Assembly: GCA_000320605.2 (NCBI GenBank)
Contig: KB445795.1
Location: forward strand, 247,867 to 311,866
Length of the DNA stretch: 64,000 nt
Origin: Gelatoporia subvermispora B
Taxonomy: Eukaryota > Basidiomycota > Agaricomycetes > Polyporales > Gelatoporiaceae
Direction: 5' to 3'
Under the pieces are notes generated by a model. The model was not told the DNA's origin. It searched no databases and saw only the letters and a list, made by a program, of their open reading frames with translations. Positions 48,552-59,520 of this stretch are shown in pieces; position 1 is the first letter of the stretch; each line of letters begins with the position of its first letter. A program made the position numbers and the translations under genes.

Positions 48552-48971
48552 ATGGAGAATTATGGTCACGACCGCAGCCCCAGTGGGTCCTCCTTGGAGT
48601 TTGGAGCTTCGCCAATGTTTGACAACATCAGCAGTGACGACGAGGTTGCATTTTGTGTCGACAGAGAAGCATTACAGCACGAGCACAGCATAGAGACCCT
48701 GAGCACGTCGTGTCGACGGGTGGATGTGGAAGAGGTCGAGTGGTCCGATGACCGACGACAATCCGACCCGGCGCTCAAGTGGGCGCGTCTAGCTTATGTA
48801 AACAAAAGTCGGGCTGTCGGCCTCGGGTATCTTCGGCAACCACCCACACATCTTCCTTTTACGGTTATCGTGGTTCCCGCAAATGTTGCACCGGTCGACA
48901 CTCAAGGTAAGGAAACCGAGTCTAGACTCGCCGCGACGCTACCAACTGCTGCAGATCAACTGTGCCGGTAG
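48552..48971 (+). CDS. Hypothetical protein, unrecognised
   Basis: Open frame of 139 codons from the ATG at 48552 (MENYGHDRSPSGSSLEFGAS) to a stop at 48971. It is acidic and Ser/Asp-rich at first (FDNISSDDEVAFCVDREALQ) with balanced composition and no domain I recognise. The open frame extends upstream to 48381, so a longer spliced gene is possible. It lies divergent to the MFS transporter. No homology, promoter or intron evidence; it may be spurious. Confidence 0.3.
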   Translation: MENYGHDRSPSGSSLEFGASPMFDNISSDDEVAFCVDREALQHEHSIETLSTSCRRVDVEEVEWSDDRRQSDPALKWARLAYVNKSRAVGLGYLRQPPTHLPFTVIVVPANVAPVDTQGKETESRLAATLPTAADQLCR

Positions 48972-49177
48972 GTGAGGCGATATTTATATCATCGTGATAC
49001 TGGTTTCACACCATCGTTGCACGATTTATATCGCCACCTCTTCTACTCAAATACCCCACCCTTTCATGGCCACAGCAGCTGGCAACATACCCGCGCCGCC
49101 CTTTTGCCATTGACAGATATCAGAGATTCCTGCCCACAGATGAGATCTTCTACAAGATCATAGCCGTAGGAAACCTT

Positions 49178-50616
49178 CTAACAATAATCTTGGTACCCAT
49201 AATGCCGCTCTCCTCTTCGGGGACCGTGGTAGTCTACAACGTGTCGTTAGAGCGAGCAAGACAGAAGAGAAGAGAGATAATACGTATCCCTAGAAGCCAA
49301 GTACTCACATGTGCTGGTGTCACGTACAGGACTCAAGCCTGCCACGCCCGCTAGATTGACATAACCTTCCGAGGAGTGGACCGTCCCGCTGGATCTGTTC
49401 CCAGCTGCGGTTGGCATAACCCATTCGGCACGACAGAAGACGCAGGTCATCTTTGTCGCGCTTCTAGCCCCTATGTAACAGACCTGTAAGTCTAGCCAGT
49501 CGAGCACATGCTCTCGAACGTACATTGCTGGAAGCATTCCTTGTGCAGTCCATTCCCGCACGCCTGGCAAAACGTCAGGGTGTTCTCCTTCGCTCCGTGC
49601 ATGTTCTCGTAACAGACAGGGCAGTCGTCTTCAGAACCGGGTATTCGCTTCTTCTGACCCGAATCAGCTGCTGAAGTCGACTCCGACGGCCTTCCGGTGG
49701 CACAAGCGTACGCCTCTCGCACGCGAGCATTTGCTACCGAGTTGGGAGCAGGAGGAGCGCGAGCGAATATATCGTCCAGCTCGGAGGTGAGGAGCCCTCT
49801 GCTACTAGTCAGCATCCGAGACCGTCATTTTGGCGATGAGGCCCTACTTCTGGTACCAGTACCCGGACTCCTGCGTGACTTGAAGGACTTGATGGGGGAG
49901 AAATGTCAACGCGACGCACTCATTATCATCGGCACGTGAATCCGCAAACCTTTGAGGAAGATGAAAAGCTAATCCGAAAGTTAACTTGGAAATCACGTGT
50001 GAAGAAGCAAGAGGCGTACGATGTGTTTGCAGTGGTTCCCTTTCAGCGCATCCGGGCCTGCCAAGCTGTTGATGAATATGCAAATAAATACGGTTGGCAT
50101 CTTACAATTGCAAGAAGGTTTCTTGTCGACAACGACAGTATAAACCTGAACTCGGCCGATTTAACAACCAGTGCGGTGTAAGCATCATTCGAACTTCTCA
50201 CATTGCCCGTTGAACCCAGAACGTTGAATTCCTCCCTCAACTCATGCCCATCTCTCCGCCGATCAACAAGGAAAAATCTATGGCAGATGTTGCATCAATC
50301 TCTCATGACCAGGGACGCATCGTGGCGCGCCGCACCTTTGGGAGATGACCCTATCCAGGCGCTCCAGGATATTCTTCGGACATTTCTTTTTGAACACTGC
50401 TCCGCGCTTCTCCGGAGCGAGCGCATCGGGATCCATCTGTTTGCGCGCCTTCTTAGCAGGTGCCCTCTTCGGGGGCGAGTCGAGCACGATCGGGTTCGAC
50501 GCTGAACCCGAACCAGACGGCATGTGGGACGAACTGTACACGTTCGACGGCATAGGAGACTCCCAGTCTCCGTAGAGTGCGTCAGAGGCCTTTCTCTTGC
50601 CTTTGCCAGCGACCAT
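49178..50616 (-). CDS. SWIM and RING zinc-finger protein (putative E3 ligase)
   Basis: Putative ubiquitin ligase combining a SWIM finger with a RING finger. The start at 50616 (MVAGKGKRKASDALYG) begins a basic Ser/Pro-rich tail with PPKRAPAKKARKQMDPDAL. Splicing at 50326 joins RVISQ to RFFLVDRRRDGHELREEFN, and the next splice gives VLGSTGNVYTVVVDKKPSCN. The SWIM motif is then CNCPDALKGNHCKHI (CxC...CxH), itself split by an intron. VLQVTQESGYWYQK is spliced to GLLTSELDDIFARAP. The RING reads CPVCYENM, CQACGNGLHKECFQQW and CVFCRAEW. The last exon reads YYHGPRRGERHYGYQDYC, with the stop at 49178-49180. The exact exon edge just after CKHI is not settled. It shares a ~200-bp promoter with the cis-prenyltransferase. 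Confidence 0.85.
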
Positions 50617-50812
50617 CAGAGGAGCAGAACGGATCGAGGGTATCGGGTGATAGACGTGACTGAGCCGCTGAACAGTGAACACAGAACAAGCGCGTCCCGC
50701 GAAGAGCGCGCGCCACCGCTTGCTCAGCGCGGGCCGGGAGCGCCCCGCCCTCGCAGCGGGGGCAGGCGCCTTTGTGCCGCACGCGCTCGATCGAGCAACT
50801 TATTCCCACGAC
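50617..50812. promoter_or_regulatory. Shared bidirectional promoter region
   Basis: 196 bp between the divergent starts of the SWIM/RING gene (50616, minus) and the cis-prenyltransferase gene (50813, plus). It is GC-rich with no TATA box seen. Both leaders and promoters must fit here unless the starts lie further inside. Confidence 0.6.
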
Positions 50813-51928
50813 ATGGTATCCCAGCTCATCTCGCGTTGTTGGTCCTGGGTCGGCGAGCAGGCCTCGAGCAAGCTCCAGGATGCCCTTCTCGCGATAATTT
50901 CAGCGGGCCCGGTGCCCAGGCATGTCGCATTTGTGATGGACGGAAACCGGCGGTATGCACGCTCGAAGAAAAAGATGGTGAAGGAGGGCCATTCGGACGG
51001 CTTCCTTGCGCTCAAGCGGGTGCGTGCGCGCCTCGCGTGCAGACACGTCGGTGGCTGACGAGGTGTCGTTGGCGAGATAGGTCCTTGCGATATGCTTTCG
51101 GCTGAATGTCAAGTGTGTGTCGACCTATGGGTTCGCCATCGACAACTTCAAGCGTTCGCCGGAGGAGGTAGAGGCGCTAATGGACCTGATTGAAGAGAAA
51201 CTCTTGGAGATCTGCCAACACGGGTGAGCAAGTTGGCCTAAGCCAGTTAGTAGTAGGATGTCACCATTCCCTTCAGTGACCTTCTCGAACAATATGGAGT
51301 ACGGCTCAATATTGTAGGAAACACTGCGCTATTTCCTGAGCGGGTGCGCGTAGCTGCTCGCAAAGCCGAAGATATCTCGCGGCATAACGACAAGTGAGTG
51401 TCTGCAGAACCTCACTCATACCGTTCTAATCGTTCAACACCACCCGCGTCCGTCTTTAACCTGTAATCAATACTCACACTAGATCTATCTTGAATCTGTG
51501 CATGCCCTATGCCTCAAGCGACGAGATGGCCACTGCCGTGCAATCCGCCGTCAACAAGGGCCTTGCTGCAGAAGAGTACCGGCAAGTTCTGTCCCCCTAA
51601 CTCCCAAGTCCTAAGGTACTGACCCCCTTTCACAGCGACATCACCGTCGAAGACATCGACTCGCAGCTCATGACGACCCTCGGCAGGAGCCCCCCGCTCG
51701 ACCTGCTCATCCGCACGAGCGGCGTGAAGCGCCTGAGCGACTTCCTCCTCTGGCAGGTACGCCCCCGCTCGCACCGTCTCCGCCCGCTCTCTCACCGCCT
51801 CACCCGCTTATCAGTGCTGTGAGAACACGCAGCTGCAATTCTCACCGACGTACTGGCCAGACTTCGGCCTCTGGGACATCGTGCCCATGCTGCTCGACTA
51901 CCAACGCAAGGCCTGGGCGTCCGCGTAG
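50813..51928 (+). CDS. RER2: Cis-prenyltransferase (dehydrodolichyl diphosphate synthase)
   Basis: ER-associated enzyme that chains isopentenyl diphosphate onto farnesyl diphosphate to make dolichol precursors for protein glycosylation. The protein has 266 residues in six exons: 50813-51019, 51081-51223, 51277-51393, 51483-51581, 51636-51756 and 51815-51928. Signature region I reads [15 protein letters not shown], with the catalytic Asp. [32 protein letters not shown] and [20 protein letters not shown] follow, the last holding the conserved Arg pair that binds substrate. [14 protein letters not shown] ends the domain. The intron after exon 4 has a GC donor (CCG|gcaagt). The symbol could be RER2 or SRT1; sequence alone does not separate them. 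The gene looks intact. Confidence 0.92.
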
Positions 51929-52375
51929 CCGCGGCCGGCACAGCCTTTGCCTTCTGCGCGGAACTGCGGAGGTACCCGCGGACTTTCCGGCAAAAGCTTT
52001 CATACGGGACAGACAATGTCGTCCAAATGCGAGCAATGCGGGTATAGGCGTAGGCCTGCTTGTATTGCTGTACTACCATATACACTATTATACAGGGGGT
52101 GGATGCGCGGCAGACAAATCAAGCATGCGTGCATGGGTCATGGATATGGATACGTGCTCGCGACCACCAACGGGTGGCGCAGGGATGCTGAGGTATGCGC
52201 GAGGCCGTCCGGCAATGGGGCATAAAGATAGTTCATACAACTCCGCCGTCTTCCTCCCTTGTCTCCGTGTTTGCGTATCTACGCGGGCGGAGGGTGGGGT
52301 TAGCTGCTTTGTTCTCTGGCTGCGCGCCGCGTGCCTGGCTCTCTGCCCTGGCAAAACGCCTCGTTCTCGCATTGC
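51929..52375. other. Convergent 3' region of cis-prenyltransferase and SKN7
   Basis: Shared downstream space; no gene seen. Confidence 0.4.
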
Positions 52376-55300
52376 TCACTCGATGATCTCAAATCGCCCG
52401 CGCTTCGTGTCGCGCGCGTCGCCCGCATCTTCCAGCGGCCGCTTCTCCAGGCCCGAGCTGCCGTCGAGCGCGGCGACGCCCGCAAAGTTCTCGCCGTTGA
52501 CGAGGTTCTGGAGGATGAGCGCGTACTGCTCGTCCGTGAGGCCCATGCCCGCGAGCGGGTTGATCTTCCCCTCGTCGTCGCCAAGCGGGAACCCGAGCCC
52601 CGCCACCGCGGCGGCCGCCTGCGCGTTCTGCGCCTGCACGGCCAGCGCGCGGTCGAACGACGGGTCCGAGAGCGGGGGAATGCCCACAGAGCGCGGGATC
52701 TTGGACATGGTCTGGATGACCTTGAGGTGCATCAGGTGTTTCTGCGAACGAAACGGCGCGTCAGCACGGGCGGCGACCTAGACGGCAGGGCGGCAAACCC
52801 CGCGGGCGAGACTGACCTCGAGCATGTCGAGAAGGCCGTCCTTGGTGAACGGCTTGGGGAGGATGTCGTTCATGCCCGACGAGTAGTATTTGATAATCTC
52901 GTTCGGCTTCGAGTTGCTCGTCATCGAGATGATGGGCGTCATGTGGTCGAACTGGCGGATGAGCGACGTGGCCGAGACCCCGTCGAGCTTGGGCATCACA
53001 ATATCCTACACCGCACCGCTGTCAGCCCGCGCACACGCCATGTACCCCTGCGCAACGCACCATGAGCACCAGGTCGTACTTCTCCAGGTTCATCTTGTTC
53101 ACCGCGCCGATGCCATCGACCGCGACGTCGATCGTGCACCCAAACACTTGCAAAAACTTGCTCGACAGCTTCCTGCTCACCGCGTCGTCGTCGACGAGTA
53201 GCACGCGCGGCGGGACCGCCCACCCCGGGACATACGTCGACCGGCGCACGCGGAGCGTCTGCGCGCTCGCCGGGCGCGCGGGTGCGCTGCTCGGGCCCGC
53301 CTGCCCCTCGCCCGCATACGGCGCCGCGGGGTCCGCCGAAAGCGCAAACGGCTGCTGCACGCTCTCGCCGGGCTCCTCGGGGTCGCCGCCCATGCCCTGC
53401 GGCGTGGGCATCACGACCGCGTTGAGCGCGTTCGCGTCGAACGTCCAGTTCCCGTTCTCGTCGTCGAGCCCCGAGCGCGGCATGAGGTGCCCGACCGTGA
53501 ACACCTGCAGGCCCTCGTGGCTCAGGCTGCTGCTGTTCACCGGCACCCGGTACCGCTCGTCCCCGCCCGCGGTAAGGAAGCCCTCCGCGTCGAAGCCCTG
53601 CCCGTCCGCGGACGCGGGGCCCCCTGCCCCTGCAGCGGCAGATTGCGACTGAGAACCACCTTGCGCGGAGGCGGGTCGCGCACGTGCGAGCTCTTCGATC
53701 CGTGCGAGGGCGTCCTGGCGGCTCATGGGGCGCACGGGTGCCTCCGCGCCATTCGGGAGGAGACCCGCGGCCGCGGCCATGATCCTGGAGGCGCTCGAGG
53801 GCGGCCGCACGGGCGCGGAACTAGGCCCGGCAGAGCTAGCGGGTGCGGCAGGCTGCGCGAAGGACATGCCTGCGCCCGCGGCTATGCGCGAGATCTCGTT
53901 CATCTGTGCGAGCGTAGCCCTTGCGACGTCGGTCTCTTGGTAGGCGCCCATCATTCGCTGTGCCTCCTGTGCGGGAAGGAACGGGTTGGGGTCGGGGGCG
54001 AACCCAGCCTGGCCAGAATTTGACAGCTCTTCCGCTTTCACTTTGCCTAGACCGTCACCGTCGCGGTCGAGGTCGCGGCCGTGGTTGTGATCGTGGTCGT
54101 GCGAGCGAGAGGATGGAATGGACCGAAGAAAGAAAGAAGCATGGGTGCCATTAGCTGCTGCGTAATTTGACTACGAGGAGACAGTCCCACCATTCTCAAG
54201 CTGCAAGAAGTACTGTATCAAGTTCTGCATCAACCCGTCCTGCTGCGCCATGTTCCTTTGGAAATTAACCATCTCTCCCAGGACATTCTGGTAGTTGCCT
54301 TCCAAATTGCGAATATGTGCAGCCATTTCCTCCTGGTCTCGAGCCATTCGGTCAATCTGCGCTTGTAGCGCCTCAACAGTAGACCCGGACGCAGGGCTCG
54401 GAGAGTTCGCGCCGCGTGCTGTGCTGGACTTCCTTGCCGCGGGGACCTTGCGCTTGATGTTCTCGAGCTGGTCTCGCCTATCTGCGCGGAAGTCTGGGTG
54501 ACGGAACGTCCAGCTCTGCGTGAGATATCAGTAACCGCGACGGTACGGCTTCTGCGCGAGTCGTACGCACATGCTCGCCAAACTGGTTGTCGTCCGTGTT
54601 CTTCACCTGGACGCGGCAGTCACAACGTCAGCGTGCGACCCTCGCGGCCCCCGACGCGCGCACGCACCTTGTGAAAATCGTATTTGTTGAGTTGCCGCAC
54701 GAAACTCGCGAAATTCGAGTGCTTGAACATCCGCGGCAGGATGCTCTTCGTAAATTCGTTCATGTCCTTGACGACGAAGCAGTCGCCTTGTGGGCCCCAC
54801 GAGACCACATGCGAGAATGATGAGTCTTCAAGCATTCTGCAGGAGGACATCGTTTGTTATTAGTAATATGTTCATGCGCGAATACTGTTGATGGGTTCGC
54901 AACGGAGAGCAATTCACCGGAAGGCTCCAGAGCGCAGAGAAGAAACAAAGCATCTCTACGATTCAGAGCCTATCACCAAATTGGTGAATTGGTCTACGGA
55001 GACGGTCAAAACAGGTATCTGCAGTCAGGCACAGGTGTCGGTGGCTCGACGACGCGCGATAGACGAACAGGACCAAGGTCCAATATGCTTGTCGCGGGCC
55101 AGAATGAGACAGGAAGGGTACACGTGTACCACGACCAGAGTGCAGTAGCGCAAAGATGAGCAGAATCAGACTAGGACCGAGCTGAACAGCGCGCTCGGCG
55201 TTCTAGAAACATCCGCTACGCCCCTCTCTGACCATTTCCGGGCACACCCACGCGCTCAAAGAACCCAGCATTGTGACGGCGCGCTATGCAGGCCCATATG

Positions 55301-55796
55301 CCCGTAGTCGCGATTGCAGAGCGCAAACACAAGAAACGACAGAGGACGATGCGATAATGGGCACTCACTTGTACAGCTTCTTGACAAAGTCGCTCGTGGA
55401 CGGCATGCCATCCTCGCCCTCGTGCTTGACGGAGGCGTGCTCCTGGGGCGCGGGGGTCTGTCTGGGCGGTGGATCGTCGCGGTCCATGCGCTTCGATCTC
55501 GAATCGGAGTGGTGTAAACCCGGGGAAATCTCGCCGCGGGAGTTGCTTGTGCGATGCGACCACGGGAGGGTCGCGCTCGCGGAGAGTGGCGGGGGGAGTT
55601 GTGTGGCGGTTGTGGACAGCGACGGGTGGGTGTATGTGGGCGGGGGGTAGCGGGCATGGGAGGGGATGTGGGAGATGGGCGGGAGGGTATTTGTGCGCGG
55701 GAAGGCGTTGAGATGGAGTTGGGAGGGCGGGGGCAGCTGAGGGGAAGTAAAGAGCTGGCGCTGGGAGAGGCCAGAATACTGGCCGGACTGGTCCAT
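52376..55796 (-). CDS. SKN7: Response-regulator/HSF-type transcription factor Skn7
   Basis: Nuclear stress regulator that takes phosphate from the Sln1-Ypd1 relay. Exon 1 (55369-55796) starts MDQSGQYSGLSQRQLF and ends inside the HSF-type DNA-binding domain (FVKKLYK). A 532-bp intron follows. Exons at 54668-54836, 54571-54606 and 54191-54515 give VVSWGPQGDCFVVKDMNEFT, MFKHSNFASFVRQLNKYDFH, NTDDNQFGEHSWTFRHPDFR and a coiled coil (VEALQAQIDRMARDQEEMAA). After a linker rich in Ala/Gly/Pro the receiver domain shows VLLVDDDAVSRK, the phospho-acceptor Asp in VLMDIVMPKLDG (split by an intron), ISMTSNSKP, and the lysine in DILPKPF. An in-frame TAG lies between coiled coil and linker and must be spliced out; 54047-54190 is a workable intron. 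The stop is at 52376-52378. Confidence 0.92.
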
Positions 55797-57285
55797 GGCC
55801 TGGACGGAGAGCGGGTCTCGACGGCGGGTGGATGATGTGCTAGGAGAGAGGTGTGTGTGGGCGGCGACGACGGCGGAAGAGGCCCGAGCGACAACCAACT
55901 GTCCTAATATCCGTCTCCGCCTGTCCAAATCGGGCAGCGTCTGTGAACCTTAATCTCTCCCGCAATCCTCCCTCGCCTGCCGTAATCGCCCCGTATTCTC
56001 ATCACTGCCAGCCCCCACTACAAATTCGCTGCCAGTCCTCGCGCCGGTCCCCCGCGTGCCCCCGGCTCTCGGGGCCGCACTGCGAGACCTTAGCACCGTT
56101 TACTCGTACACGACTCCACAATCGACTCGCAATCGACCCACGAACGACCCCACCGCGGAGGACGCAGCGCACTCGCGGAGGCAAATCGCGCTCGGGCGCG
56201 GGGGGCGGGCAGCGCACAAGCTGTGCGGGCCCAGACCGCCGCTCGATGGATCCAGGCGTTGAGTGCTTGATATGGCCTGTCCGAGCCAGCGAGTCTGGGC
56301 CCTGCGACCTCCCGACAGACCGCGGTCTGGCCCTCCCCTCTTCCCAGCCAATTCACCAGGCACCCCCGACCCCGCCAGATCTTCGCGATGCGCAGGCGAA
56401 CAGTGACGAGCAGCCGTCGGCGTCGCAGCGTGGCCACACCCTGTAGCACCGCATTGTACGCCTCCGCTCGAGCGAATATATCTGTGCTTTGCTGTGTGCA
56501 GTTCCGTCGCCACAGGAGAGTTGCGCACGCCACTATCGCCGATGTGCTGGCCCAGGCTGTCTAGAGCAGCCCAGCACTATCCCCGCGCGACGCCCCGGGT
56601 CCGCAGGCGTCCGCAGATCACCCTGTCGCCGGCCATCTTCGACCATGCATCGCGCCATCTGTTCAGCGCCAATCCCGCATCCATTCTCACTCACGTCCAT
56701 CCCATATCGTCTTCAGCGCGTTCCCGGGTCTGGGCCCTCAGACCGTGTGCACGCTTCTCAGCTCGTGCGTGCAAGTGTGGCTGCTATTCATACATCATGC
56801 AGATACGCGCGCTGCGCCCTTCAGAGGCACGCACTGCACCCGGGACCATCTTTGTTTGAGTTGATTCTGCCTACACTCAATGCAACGAAGGCTGCCACTG
56901 GGTTTGTTCCTGTTCTGAATCTAGGTGCTGCCTAGCACGTCAGCCTGGAGCAATCCCAGCCGGTATGTCCGATAGTACAATGTCTTTTGTGCCGTCCAGA
57001 TACGCTGACTGTCCACTCTTGGGTCACAGGAACCGTCCGCCTTCAGAGTCACCGCCGAATGGACGCGCTGCTAAATTATCAGTGGCATATGATACTCATT
57101 CGGATTCGCCAGATATCGAGCAATCTACGCGATGTTGTCGATCTCGATCGCAAAGAAGCGTCCCTTCGATCTTGAAACTTCTTCGAGCGAAAACATAGCT
57201 GCATCTACGTCATGGTAGGCCTCGGTGACATGCCAACGGTAAAATAATCAAAAGCCGAGGGCTGGGAGGATTGCCTGGACATGGC
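55797..57285. other. GC-rich upstream region of SKN7
   Basis: No recognised gene. From 55900 to 56900 the + strand is pyrimidine-rich. Several overlapping open frames are probably composition shadows. It probably contains the SKN7 promoter. Confidence 0.4.
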
Positions 57286-57289
57286 CTAG

Positions 57290-57500
57290 CGAAACGTGAG
57301 TCGTTTCAAAGGGCAAGCGACTTGATTGGCCCATCCGCTACGGATTATAGCAGACACTGATATCCCTGGGGTTTGAACTTCCAGATGATCCTGAAAGACT
57401 GATTGACAATTTAGCAATAGGATATAATACGGCAACTTGGCGGCCAAACCGCAACTTGGATGCCATACGGCAACTTGGACTCCAGCAATAGCGATGTCAT
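57290..57500. repeat. Diverged dispersed repeat with CGGCAACTTGG sub-repeats
   Basis: 57359-57440 aligns with 59429-59509 (ATATCCC..GGTTTGAACT, ACAAT..GCAATAGGATA, GGCA.CTTGG). Three short units follow: ACGGCAACTTGG at 57429, CCGCAACTTGGA at 57449 and ACGGCAACTTGG at 57467. The origin is probably an old transposable element. Confidence 0.5.
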
Positions 57501-59106
57501 ACCGCAATAACCTGGAATCGGTGCCTGATTTACGCCGAACCAAACTCGTGGGTATGCAGTGCTGCACTCTTCACGCTTGAGATTGGTAGAATCGTCTTTG
57601 TTTTGCAACGAATCAGAGAGATATGCGAACGAACCACGTCGGCGCCAGCAAAGTCTCCCGCATAAATGCGGGCTCGCGCGTTGATCTCGGTAGCGTCTAT
57701 TCGACTGTGGAGAGTGCGCTACCAACCAGATACCCGTAGTGGAACCCGTCCACCATCCCACCTGGACGGTACCCCGTTTCGCCACAACACCCTGTGATAG
57801 AACGTCTCTCGCCAATATGGCGCACACACAATCGCACGCGACGAGACTCGATACAAACACGAGACGGAGCGGAGGGCGGCCCGGCAGCGGAGCAAGGTGC
57901 ACGTCAGCACCGCAACGTGGTTTCTCGGGCCCACGTGCGAGTTGTTCCTAGAAGTGCTCGACGAACATCCCCGAACATCCCACGTTCGCAGTGCCCGGGA
58001 CCCATCTGGTAGAATGTTTCCCGTACTGGGTATCGCGGCTCGAAATACAGATGCGGCGGCAGTATTAGCTGGGCTCGCGCTGGTGATCCCACGAGGCACG
58101 AGGAGAAGCGCCGTCCATCAGAACATGTCGATCATACTTCCTCTGCATTCGCTGCTGTCCTCGTTTTTGATATCTGATGGTCTGAACCAGAATGGCTTGT
58201 TCAGCAGTCCAGAAAGCGTTGAAGAAGACACGGCGGCCTACGTGGATAACGCGCAAGGCCCAGACACGAGCCCTTCGACGTTGCATCCTGATGCGGATAC
58301 AGGTCAGGACCAAACTGGCCCGAGAGCAGGTCCAAATGCGGACGATAGAGTATAATGACCATTATCGGTGAGTCTCGATACTTTCGCCAATTTTGCGGAA
58401 AATGGCTCAATCACACGCATAAACCTACCCGTCCAGTGTGCTAACGAAGTTTGCGTAGATGGAACACCGGTTCTTAGTGGCCTTACCGCGCTTGTTAGGA
58501 CGATTTCGTATATTCACCTTGTGCAAACACGACAATATTGTCGACGATCCCATTTGGTCTTCCCTCGTATCTCTTACATCTCGGACGTGAGTGCATCATG
58601 TAGGATGTATGCGTCGACTTTGGTGACTGATCTCTTCTGCACGTCCTCAGTGTGGCCGCTAGCAGCACGCACTAGGGAACGAAGCACATCGCATACAAAC
58701 GTGTGTCCTTCGTCTCTCTGACAGTTGATCACCGTCCAAGTGCATCAGACACTCTGGTAAGTTGCTTGAGAAGGTATCGTGGCACCAGGTACCTCACACA
58801 ATGTATACATGGCTGGAAGAGCCGCCAACGCGTGTACATCTGTCGCATCTGAGCGCTGGGCAATGTTGGACCTGGCGGTCTGACGACGCCATGACGCAAT
58901 CGCTGACCAGGTCTCACTCGGCGAGGTCGAAGAGTCAAGGGGGTCGGTGCTTCGGCGCGCGTCCAGAATCGCGGGCGATACTTCCGAGACCGAGTTTGCC
59001 CGCAACGGCGCGCGAACGATAAACCACGCACCGAGTCTGCGACCTCCACCGACCCCGGATTGTGACCATGCCAAGCCCGGGGCCCCGTATCGATCAGGGG
59101 GTCAGG
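57501..59106. other. Unassigned region
   Basis: No recognised gene. A 152-codon plus frame at 57897-58355 has an acidic Asp/Pro/Gly-rich end but no known domain; I do not call it. Confidence 0.3.
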
Positions 59107-59310
59107 CCCTAGCTTGCTAACGCTGGCGCTGACTGTCTTCAATTGCGGTTGCATATGTACTGCGGCGACGACCACGGTGCCCTCCTCGTTGTTCAGACCC
59201 ACGCAAGAACAGCCTTCCTCTATCAAAGTCCGATGTTCCAAGACATCCCGAACCGCACGCCTGTTGCTGAGGATTCAAGGGTCCTAATCGATTAAGCATT
59301 CGAATTGCTC
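59107..59310 (+). repeat. Dispersed repeat, copy 2
   Basis: Aligns with the minus strand of 40985-41060 over its first ~75 bp. It also aligns with 61286-61480, sharing TTCAATT-C-GTTG, the GCG-rich block and CTATCAAAGTCCGA/CTATCAAAGGTCCGA. It is too decayed to classify. Confidence 0.5.
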
Positions 59311-59520
59311 CTCTACGAGATGTCAAAGAATTGATCAGCCCGCCTGGAGACAGCCCTGCAAAACTTGAATCGCTCAACAGTGCAAGCGGCTTATTTAGCT
59401 CATCCACCACTAGTCTCATTGGATGCTAATATCCCCCCGGTTTGAACTCCCGGTTGATGCTGCGGGCCTACCTAACAATGTGACAATAGGATACGGCACG
59501 GCATCTTGGATTCAAGCAAC
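59311..59520. repeat. Partner copy of the 57290-57500 repeat
   Basis: 59429-59509 aligns with 57359-57440; weaker similarity extends upstream. It lies directly after dispersed repeat copy 2, so both may belong to one composite element. Confidence 0.45.
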
